DNA of 64,000 bases, taken from Amycolatopsis sp. CA-128772 (GTDB lineage Bacteria; Actinomycetota; Actinomycetes; Mycobacteriales; Pseudonocardiaceae). This document shows, in pieces, positions 27,872 through 34,917 of the stretch; within the stretch, counting starts at the first letter, position 1; the number at the start of each line of letters is the position of its first letter. A program made the position numbers and the translations under genes. Under the pieces are notes generated by a model. The model ran no database searches. It had not been told where the DNA came from and saw only the letters and a program-made list of their open reading frames with translations. The stretch covers positions 62,001 to 126,000 of the forward strand of contig NZ_PPHG01000025.1 of NCBI RefSeq assembly GCF_002904295.1. Direction: 5' to 3'.

Positions 27872-28675
27872 TCAGCGGATCCCCTGCTCGTGCAGCCAGC
27901 CGAGGACGGCGCCGGCGACGTCCCGCCAGCCGCTGTCGATGGTCAGCGAGTGGCCGCGGCCCTCGAACTGCTTCAGCTCGGTCACCGCGGCCGAGTCGCG
28001 GTACTGCTTGAACGTCGAGCGGGTGACCACGTCCGGGACGGTGTGGTCCGCGGTCCCGGAGATCAGCAGCAGCGGGCCGCGGTCCGCGCGGCGGGTGTCG
28101 ACCCGGGCCTGGGAGTGCAGCACGAAGTTGGCCGCCGCGGCCTGGAACAGCGGGCGGGCCGGGGACGGGATCGTCCAGCGCCGGTGCAGCTCCGCCGACT
28201 CCTCGTCGGTCAGCGCGTTGCCGAAGCCGAACCGGAACTCCTTCTCGGTCAGCGACACCGACCGGTGCAGGTTCGCCGGGTTGCCCAGCGCGGGCAGGCC
28301 GGCGCGCAGCTGGGCCAGCGGCAGCGGCAGGACGCCCTTGATCTGGGCGGGGTCGATGGCGACGCCGGCCAGGCCGATCCCCTGCCCGAGCAGCTTCTCG
28401 GTGATCAGGCCGCCGAAGGAGTGGCCGATGATCACCGGCGGCCGCGGGAGGCCGGCGATGATCGACGCGAAGTGGTCCGTCGCGTCGTCGATGCCGGTGT
28501 CCGCGACGGCCTCCGGGTTCGCCCGGGCCAGCTCGACGGTCTCGGGCTCGTGCGGCCAGCCGGGTGCGACCGGGTCGTACCCGGCCGCCCGGAAGTGTTC
28601 GATCCAGGGGTGCCACGAGGTGGCGTGCAGCCACAGACCATGGACAAACACCACGGGGGTGCCCGGGTCGGCCAT
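27872..28675 (-). CDS. Alpha/beta hydrolase
   Basis: A 267-residue alpha/beta-hydrolase with oxyanion-hole segment VFVHGLWLHATSW, nucleophile elbow GHSFGG and a C-terminal catalytic His in GRGHSLTIDSGW; the acid is probably the Asp of ISGTADHTVP. ATG 28675 follows GGAGG by 5 nt. It is the first gene of a two-gene operon with the SDR and is divergent to a LysR regulator across a 140-bp gap. Likely an esterase or lipase; no substrate evidence. Confidence 0.88.
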   Translation of the reverse strand: MADPGTPVVFVHGLWLHATSWHPWIEHFRAAGYDPVAPGWPHEPETVELARANPEAVADTGIDDATDHFASIIAGLPRPPVIIGHSFGGLITEKLLGQGIGLAGVAIDPAQIKGVLPLPLAQLRAGLPALGNPANLHRSVSLTEKEFRFGFGNALTDEESAELHRRWTIPSPARPLFQAAAANFVLHSQARVDTRRADRGPLLLISGTADHTVPDVVTRSTFKQYRDSAAVTELKQFEGRGHSLTIDSGWRDVAGAVLGWLHEQGIR

Positions 28676-28815
28676 CGGATCCTCCAGTTCGCGGGAGCGT
28701 TCCCCGGAAGCCAACACCAGGCCCGGCCGCCGCGTCCAAGACCTGTTGCGCGCGCATCGATAGCCGTGGTGGCATCGTCGGTGTCCGGCTCCACCCCTGC
28801 GCGCGGAAGGCATGC

Positions 28816-29811
28816 ATGGACCTCGACCTGCGGCTGGTGCGGTACTTCGTCACCGTGGCCGACGAGCTGCACTTCGGACGCGCCGCCGCCAAGCTGTTCA
28901 TCAGCCAGCCGACGCTGTCCAAGCAGATCCGCAAGCTCGAAGCCGACGTCGGCGGGCCGCTGCTGGTCCGCGACAGCCGTCACGTCGCCCTCACCCCGCG
29001 CGGCGACCGGTTCCTGCACCTCGCCCGGCAGCTGCTGGCCACCGCGGACCGGATGCTGCGCGAGCCCGCGCCGCACCACCTGCGGATGGCGCACATCTTC
29101 GAGCTGGACACGAGCCGGGTGATCGCCGACGCCTTCCACGCGGCCCACCCCGGCGTCCGGCTCGTGCAGAGCCAGCTGGACAGCGGCCGCCAGCTCACCG
29201 CGCTGCTCGAGGACCATCTGGACGTGGCGATCATCCGCGTCACGGGCGCGATGCAGGCGGCGCACCCGGCGGGGTGGCGGCACGAGCTGCTGCGCCTGGA
29301 GCCGTTCTGGCTGGTCGGCCGGCCCGGCGACCCGCACCGGACGTCGGTGTCGGTGCACGAGCGTCCGCTGGAGGTCTTCGCGGACGCCCCCGGCACGCCG
29401 CTGTACAACGTGCACGGGCGGTACCTGAGCTCGCTGGAACGGCACACCGGCCTGGCCCTGAACTGGCTGGGCAACCCGGGCACGTTCGAAACCTGCCACG
29501 CGGCGATCACCCGCGCGGCCGGGCGCGCGTACCTGCTGGAGTTCGACAGCTACGCCCGCCGCTGTTCGGCGCTGGGCCTCCCCGCCCACCGGCCGCAGGA
29601 ACTGCAACCGGTCTACCCGTGGTCGGTGGCCTGGCGCGAGGGCGAGCAGCCGGAGGCCGTCGAGGCGTTCCTCGAGGTGGCGAAGGCCACCGCAGCCCGG
29701 CACCACTGGCTGCACCCCGAACGCGCCGGGACGGCGCCGCTGTGGGCACCGCCCGAGGACTTCGCGGTCGCACCGGAGCACGCTCCTGCCCCCGACGACG
29801 GCGGCCCGTAG
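28816..29811 (+). CDS. LysR-family transcriptional regulator
   Basis: A 331-residue LysR-type regulator. The N-terminal helix-turn-helix is ELHFGRAAAKLFISQPTLSKQIRKLE (residues ~16-41), followed by a linker and a periplasmic-binding-like effector domain. ATG 28816 is used, with GGAAGG 5 nt upstream. It is divergent to the hydrolase-SDR operon, the standard position for a LysR controlling its neighbours. No clear T-N11-A site was picked out in the 140-bp intergenic region. Confidence 0.93.
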   Translation: MDLDLRLVRYFVTVADELHFGRAAAKLFISQPTLSKQIRKLEADVGGPLLVRDSRHVALTPRGDRFLHLARQLLATADRMLREPAPHHLRMAHIFELDTSRVIADAFHAAHPGVRLVQSQLDSGRQLTALLEDHLDVAIIRVTGAMQAAHPAGWRHELLRLEPFWLVGRPGDPHRTSVSVHERPLEVFADAPGTPLYNVHGRYLSSLERHTGLALNWLGNPGTFETCHAAITRAAGRAYLLEFDSYARRCSALGLPAHRPQELQPVYPWSVAWREGEQPEAVEAFLEVAKATAARHHWLHPERAGTAPLWAPPEDFAVAPEHAPAPDDGGP

Positions 29812-29861
29812 CCTGGCGCTGGCGGCGTGGGTCCGCGCGAAGAACGAGCAGAGGAGTTCAG

Positions 29862-30212
29862 ATGGAAGGGATCGACCCCTCGGTGCCGCCCAGTGGCACG
29901 GGGTGCGCGGACTGTGACGCCGCCGACCCGCAGGGCTGGTGGTTCCACCTCCGGCGCTGCGCCGCGTGCGGGCACATCGGCTGCTGCGACTCCTCCCCCG
30001 GCCAGCACGCCAGCGCCCACGCCGCGGCCACCGGCCACCGGGTGGTCCGCAGCTTCGAGCCCGGCGAAGAGTGGTTCTGGGACTACGACGAGCAGGCGAT
30101 GTTCGCGTCCGGACCGGCCCTCGCCGAGCCGGCTCACCACCCGCTCGACCAGACCGCGCCGGGCCCGGCCGCCCGGGTCCCGGAGGACTGGGACCGGCAC
30201 CTGCACCGCTGA
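29862..30212 (+). CDS. UBP-type zinc-finger protein
   Basis: A 116-residue protein with a single UBP (ubiquitin-hydrolase-like) zinc finger: CADCDAADPQGWWFHLRRC, CAACGHIGCCDSS and HASAHAAATGH give the conserved Cys/His ligands, followed by EEWFWDYDEQ. Such stand-alone UBP fingers are common in actinomycetes and have no defined function. ATG 29862 follows GAGGAG. It lies 50 bp downstream of the LysR gene and 38 bp upstream of the SEFIR gene, so co-transcription is possible. Confidence 0.88.
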   Translation: MEGIDPSVPPSGTGCADCDAADPQGWWFHLRRCAACGHIGCCDSSPGQHASAHAAATGHRVVRSFEPGEEWFWDYDEQAMFASGPALAEPAHHPLDQTAPGPAARVPEDWDRHLHR

Positions 30213-30250
30213 ACCGTCCCTGACCCCGGCGGCCGCGCCGATGCGGTTGA

Positions 30251-31387
30251 ATGACCGGCGTGACGCTCGACGACTGGCTGGCTCACCTCGCTTCGGCGGC
30301 CGGCGACCGGGTCACCCTCGACCCCGCGCTCGTCGCCGGGCTCGCCGACGCGCTCGGGGTGGACGAACCCGAGCTGCTGGCGACCCTGCAGTGCCTGCTC
30401 GATTTTCACGCCGGAACCGCGACGGCGTACGAAATCCGCAGCGGGACCGGGCACGTGGACCTGGTCCCGGCGGTCGCCCGCGCCGCCGTGTTCGGGGCGA
30501 TCACCACGACGGTTCTGCGGCACCTCGGGGCCGGCGCGCTGCCGGCCGGCACCCTGAGCGCGGTGGCGAGCCTGCTGTTCGCCGTGGAGCGAGCGGAACT
30601 CACCGCGAGCGAGCTCGTGGTGCACGGCGTGCTCGGCACGGCGGGCACGGCCCCGCAGGACCTGGCCACGCTCCACCGCGCCCTGCCGCCGGACGTCCGC
30701 GCCGGACTGACCGTGGCCGAGCTGGCCGACGTCGTGGCGCGCCTCGACCGCGCGGGACTGGCGCGGTGGCGCGGCGGCGAGGTCGTGCTGCGGCCGGCCG
30801 GCGGCCTGCGGACGATCCGCCTGGTGTGCCGGGAACCGGCGCCAGCGGTGGCGAGGTCCGGGCCGAAGGTGTTCATCTCGTACGCGCACGACGACGACGG
30901 GCACGAGGAGACCGTCCGGACCCTGGCGGAACTCCTGGTGCGCAACGGGATCGACGCCGACATGGACCAGTGGGCCGGGGTCGCGCGCCAGGACTGGCAG
31001 GCGTGGGCGACGAACCTCATCGCGAACGCCGACTTCGTGCTGGTCGTCGCGTCACCGGCCTACCGGCGCGCCGGCGACGGTTTCCTGCGGACGAACGACA
31101 ACCGGGGCGTACAGGCCGAGTCGGCGACCATCCGCGACCTGCTGCACCGGAACCGGCACACCTACACCGCGAAGCTGCTGCCGGTGGTGCTGCCGGGCCA
31201 CTCGATCGACGAGATCCCGCTGTTCCTCCAGCCCTACTGCGCCGACCGGTACCACGTCGACGAGCTCACCGACGCCGGCCTCGAAGACCTGGTGCGCGTG
31301 CTGACCGGGCAACCGCGGTACGTACGGCCCGCCCTCGGCTCGGTCCCCCGCCTGCCGCCTCGTTCCCTCCCGCCGGCGCGGCCCTGA
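30251..31387 (+). CDS. SEFIR (TIR-like) domain protein with N-terminal helical domain
   Basis: A 378-residue protein. Residues ~1-200 are an alpha-helical domain I do not recognise; residues ~205-350 are a SEFIR domain (KVFISYAHDD, NGIDADMDQW, DWQAWATNLI, FVLVVASPAYRR, LLPVVLPGHSIDEIPLFL). SEFIR/TIR domains in bacteria mediate protein interaction, and some relatives act in NAD-depleting immune systems. A second SEFIR protein lies 7 kb away at 38260. No known effector partner gene is adjacent, so a defence role is unproven. Confidence 0.82.
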   Translation: MTGVTLDDWLAHLASAAGDRVTLDPALVAGLADALGVDEPELLATLQCLLDFHAGTATAYEIRSGTGHVDLVPAVARAAVFGAITTTVLRHLGAGALPAGTLSAVASLLFAVERAELTASELVVHGVLGTAGTAPQDLATLHRALPPDVRAGLTVAELADVVARLDRAGLARWRGGEVVLRPAGGLRTIRLVCREPAPAVARSGPKVFISYAHDDDGHEETVRTLAELLVRNGIDADMDQWAGVARQDWQAWATNLIANADFVLVVASPAYRRAGDGFLRTNDNRGVQAESATIRDLLHRNRHTYTAKLLPVVLPGHSIDEIPLFLQPYCADRYHVDELTDAGLEDLVRVLTGQPRYVRPALGSVPRLPPRSLPPARP

Positions 31388-31555
31388 CCTGCCGGACCGA
31401 CGCCGGCCCGGGCCGGCCGGACGGACGGGTGGACACGATGACCGAAGACAGGCCGTCGACCGGGCGCCCGGATGAGCGGGACCACGACGGAGCCGGCCGC
31501 GCCGCCGCCGCGCCGGGCTCATCCGCCGGCAGCCGGCCGTCCGGCTGGCCCGGGC

Positions 31556-32617
31556 TCACCCCTCGATGTCGGGGTGCCGGGCCGCCAGGGTCTCCGCGAG
31601 GTCCACGAGTTTGACGTTGAGGCGCTGCGACGTCCTTCTCAGCAGGTCGAACGCCTCCTCGGCGGTGATGCCCTGGCGTTGCATCAGGATGCCCTTGGCC
31701 TGGCCGATGACGTCGCGGGAGGTCACCGCGCGCCGCAGGTGCAGGCGCTCGAGGGCGGCCAGCTCGGCCGTCCGCGCGTGGGCCATGGCCAGTGAGGCGT
31801 GGGTGGCCAGCAGCAGGGCGGTGTGCCGGTCCGCGAGGTCCAGGCCGCGCACTTCGCGCGAGTAGAGGTTCAGGGCCCCGGCCACCACGCCGCCGCCGTC
31901 CCCGGGCTGCAAAGCCGTCGAAATGATCGAGCGCAGGCCCTGGCCGGCCGCGGCGGCGGTGAAGGACGGCCAGCGGTCTTCGGTGCCGAGGTCCTCGCTG
32001 ACCACGTAACCGGGCCCGTCCGGCAGCGCGGCGGACAGGCACGGGCCCTCACCGCTGCGGTACTGGACCTGGTCCAGGTCGCTCGCCACCGGTGTCGTTT
32101 CGACCGGGGTGAAGAACGCGCCGTCGGCGGCCTGGAGCGTGATGCTGACCAGGTCCGCACCGGCCACGACCCGCACCGCGGCGTCGACGATGTGCCGCAG
32201 CGCGTCCGCCACCGTGGTGTCCCCCAGCAGCGTGCCGGTCAGCTCTTCGAACCCGGCGAGGGACGTTTCGAACCCGCCGGCGGGGCGGCGGCCGGCCACC
32301 GCCGCTTCGAGGTCGGCGAACCACTCGAGCCCGGCGAGGTCCAGCACCCGCGCCACCGCGCTCGCGGGCCGGGCCACGAGCCGGACGCGCTCGGCGCTTT
32401 CCAGCACGAAGGCGGCCAGCGTCCGGGCGGCTCGCGCGGACAGCAGGTCGACCTCCCGCGCGTCGAGCACGACGACGCCGGCCGACCCGGCGACGGCGGT
32501 GTGCAGGGACTGCACGACTCCGGCCGTGGCGGCCGCGTCCAGACTGCCTTCGGGCCGCAGCACGAGTGTCTCCCGCAGCGCTACCGGCTCGACGTCGAGT
32601 TCGTCCACCCTGGGCAC
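31556..32617 (-). CDS. STAS-GAF-ANTAR regulatory protein
   Basis: A 353-residue regulator with an N-terminal STAS-like domain (about 10-105), a GAF sensor domain (about 130-275, SGEGPCLSAAL region) and a C-terminal ANTAR domain (about 290-345, RDVIGQAKGILMQRQGITAE, LLRRTSQRLNVKLVDLAETL). GAF-ANTAR proteins sense small ligands and act as transcription antiterminators. GTG 32617 is used; a GTG four codons later is possible. It lies 68 bp downstream of a single-domain STAS gene on the same strand, so both may belong to one signalling unit. Confidence 0.85.
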   Translation of the reverse strand: MPRVDELDVEPVALRETLVLRPEGSLDAAATAGVVQSLHTAVAGSAGVVVLDAREVDLLSARAARTLAAFVLESAERVRLVARPASAVARVLDLAGLEWFADLEAAVAGRRPAGGFETSLAGFEELTGTLLGDTTVADALRHIVDAAVRVVAGADLVSITLQAADGAFFTPVETTPVASDLDQVQYRSGEGPCLSAALPDGPGYVVSEDLGTEDRWPSFTAAAAGQGLRSIISTALQPGDGGGVVAGALNLYSREVRGLDLADRHTALLLATHASLAMAHARTAELAALERLHLRRAVTSRDVIGQAKGILMQRQGITAEEAFDLLRRTSQRLNVKLVDLAETLAARHPDIEG

Positions 32618-32685
32618 CTCTCAGCCGTAGTCCCCCTCCGCGTACCCGGACGAGCGCGGTTCCATGCTCCGGCCGGCGAACCGCG

Positions 32686-33066
32686 TCAGGAGAGCCCGGT
32701 GAGCAACTTGGTCACCGTGTCGTCGGCGGCGGCCAGGCGCAGCACCTGACCGAGCCGGCACACTTCGACGGCCCGCCGGACCACCGGCGAAGGCACCAGC
32801 AGGAATCCGGTTCCGCGGTCCGCGCACTCCTCGCTGACGAGGAGCAGGGTCCGCAGCCCGGAACTGCCGCAGAACGTCACGTCGCTCAAGTCGGCGATCA
32901 CCCGCGTGGTTTCCGGTAGCGCCGCGAGCAGGGCGTCGAACAGCGGATCACTGTTCGAACTGTCGATTTCCCCGCGCACGGCGACCACGGCCACCGAATC
33001 CGCGACCCGGCGCACGCTGATGCCGATTCCGGTCGAACCACCGCAGGTCACCCGCCACTGTCGCAT
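32686..33066 (-). CDS. STAS-domain anti-sigma-factor antagonist
   Basis: A ~126-residue single STAS domain protein of the SpoIIAA/RsbV type: VVAVRGEIDSSNSDPLFDAL and VIADLSDVTFCGSSGLRTLL, where the Ser of GSSG is the usual phosphorylation site. Two starts are close: ATG 33066, used here, and GTG 33075. It should bind an RsbW-type kinase, but no such kinase is in the window. Same strand as and upstream of the STAS-GAF-ANTAR gene. Confidence 0.88.
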   Translation of the reverse strand: MRQWRVTCGGSTGIGISVRRVADSVAVVAVRGEIDSSNSDPLFDALLAALPETTRVIADLSDVTFCGSSGLRTLLLVSEECADRGTGFLLVPSPVVRRAVEVCRLGQVLRLAAADDTVTKLLTGLS

Positions 33067-33322
33067 CGAACTCACCCCTGATCATGGTTCAGTGCGGTAG
33101 GAGGGCCAAGGTAGACCGCGCAGCTCAGGCGAAGCAACCGCACGCTGCCGATTCCCGCTTTCGTGGGACGAAATGCCCGCGCGACGGCATTTGCGGTCCC
33201 TCGGGTGTGATTGACCGACCGCGGCGCTCCGGCGGACGGAAATCGGCCGCGGAAACGGCCGGCCGAGCGAAACCACGCAGGTCTTCCCGGTTGTCCGCGC
33301 GCGCCCCGGGTATGCGACCCGG

Positions 33323-33808
33323 ATGACCGACAACCGAGATCCGTCGCTCCCGCCGGGCACCACCGTCCGGCAGTTCACCGACGAACTGGTGGGCGCCGCG
33401 CTGGCGGGCGCCTGCGACGACGTGGCGGACGCCCTGGGCGTCCTGGCCCGCGCGAACCCGGGCCGCATCCCGGCGGCGGTCGCCGGCGAGCTGGTGACCC
33501 GGTGCACCAGCGCGGTCCGCGCCCATCAGCGCACCCACGTGGACGCGCTGTTCACCGTCATGGTGGAGGACGAGCGGGGCGACCCGGCCTCGGTGGAACG
33601 CCTGCCGCGCGGACCGAGAGCGGCGCTGCGCGCGGTCCTCGCGGCCCTCAACGACGACGAGCCGAGCCGCGACATCCACGTGGCCCTGGCCACCCGCGGC
33701 ACCCCGGCGGACCTGGTCGGCGTGCTCAGCCACCTGCTGGTCTGGCTGGTCGAGCTGTCCGCGCCGTCGGCCGCGGAGTTCCCGCTGCTGAGCTGCTTCG
33801 CCGACTGA
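33323..33808 (+). CDS. Hypothetical helical protein
   Basis: A 161-residue protein that I do not recognise. It is alpha-helical by pattern, with TVRQFTDELVGAALAGACDDVADALG at the start and a hydrophobic C-terminal stretch (LVGVLSHLLVWLVEL). There is no signal peptide and no catalytic motif. It is preceded by a 247-bp gap in which I see nothing else and followed after 10 bp by a converging FUSC-type transporter gene. Confidence 0.6.
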   Translation: MTDNRDPSLPPGTTVRQFTDELVGAALAGACDDVADALGVLARANPGRIPAAVAGELVTRCTSAVRAHQRTHVDALFTVMVEDERGDPASVERLPRGPRAALRAVLAALNDDEPSRDIHVALATRGTPADLVGVLSHLLVWLVELSAPSAAEFPLLSCFAD

Positions 33809-33818
33809 CGACCGCCGG

Positions 33819-34874
33819 TCACCCACCGCCGGGGACCGCTCCCACCGGGCCGAGCGCCGCCAGCAGATCACGAGCGCACGCCCGAGCCGCGTACACCGCC
33901 GGCCCGCGATACCCCGGACCCGCGTGCCGAGCCGGGTCGAGCAACCCCTCCGCCCGCCGCGCGGCCGCCGCCGCGTCACCCCTGCTCCCGCCGCCGGCCA
34001 GCACCCCGCACGCCCCGGCGAGTTCGGCGACCGCGTCACCCAGCGCGCCCGGCAGCCGTTCCCCCGCCTCGACCGCCGCGCGGGCGACGCGGACCAAGCT
34101 CAGGACCGCGTTGGCCTGCAGCGTCAGGTGCCTGCCACGGGCGATGGCCTCGTCGACGCTCGCCCGTGCGCGCCACCGGCGGGGCGCGACGCGGACCACC
34201 TGGCGGGCCGTTCCGCGGGCCTGATCCAGGGCCGCCAGGCGGGCGTGGATGCGCTGGCCCACCGCCAGCTCGCGATCCGCGTCCGCTTCGACCTCGCCCT
34301 CGAGCCGGAGACCGGACAGCGCGTCACGAAGCTCGGCGAACAGGTCCCGCTCGGCTCCGGCCAGCAGGCGGTGCGGGTCCGCGGGCAGCAGCAGGACCCC
34401 GATCACCACCACGACACCGCCGCCGATCAGCGCGTCGACCAGCCGTTCCGTGCCGGATCCGGGCTGGTGCAGGGCCAGGATGAGGATCGCCGACGCCGCC
34501 GTCTGGTTGACGAACATCAGCCCCTGGCCGAACGGGCCGCCGCCGAACGCCAGTGCGCCGTACACCGCGCACAGCGCCGCCAGGGCGAACGCCAGGGCAC
34601 CGGTCCCGGCCACCGCCTCGACCAGCGAGCCGAGCGCGATGCCCAGCGCCACCCCGCTCATCAGCTGCACCGCGCGCTGGCCGCGCAGCACGTCGCTGGC
34701 CGACAACGAGACCGCCGCCGCGATCGGCGCGAAAAACGGCTGCGGGTGCCCGAGCAGGTCGTGGGCGACGAACCACGAGACGCTCACCGCGACCGCGGTC
34801 TGGGCCACCGCCCACCGTGCCCGCCGGAACCGGCCGGCGGCCGCCCGGGCCGCCGCGCGCAGCGTCACGATCAT
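33819..34874 (-). CDS. FUSC/aromatic-acid-exporter-family membrane protein
   Basis: A 351-residue membrane protein. The N-terminal half has about six membrane segments (including AVAVSVSWFVAHDLLG, GALAFALAALCAVYGALAF and LVDALIGGGVVVVIGVLLLP), and the C-terminal half is a soluble helical domain. This matches the FUSC/YccS-like family of putative exporters. It lies 44 bp downstream of the SARP-NACHT gene on the same strand, so co-transcription is possible. The substrate is unknown. Confidence 0.8.
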   Translation of the reverse strand: MIVTLRAAARAAAGRFRRARWAVAQTAVAVSVSWFVAHDLLGHPQPFFAPIAAAVSLSASDVLRGQRAVQLMSGVALGIALGSLVEAVAGTGALAFALAALCAVYGALAFGGGPFGQGLMFVNQTAASAILILALHQPGSGTERLVDALIGGGVVVVIGVLLLPADPHRLLAGAERDLFAELRDALSGLRLEGEVEADADRELAVGQRIHARLAALDQARGTARQVVRVAPRRWRARASVDEAIARGRHLTLQANAVLSLVRVARAAVEAGERLPGALGDAVAELAGACGVLAGGGSRGDAAAAARRAEGLLDPARHAGPGYRGPAVYAARACARDLLAALGPVGAVPGGG

Positions 34875-34917
34875 GCCGCGGGGTTACCCGGAACAGCGCC
34901 CGCCAAGCCCCGGGGGG

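Noticed and set aside
31388..31555. Short plus-strand frame beginning near 31438
   Set aside because: No ribosome-binding site of note, low-complexity composition and overlap with the 3' end of the STAS-GAF-ANTAR gene.
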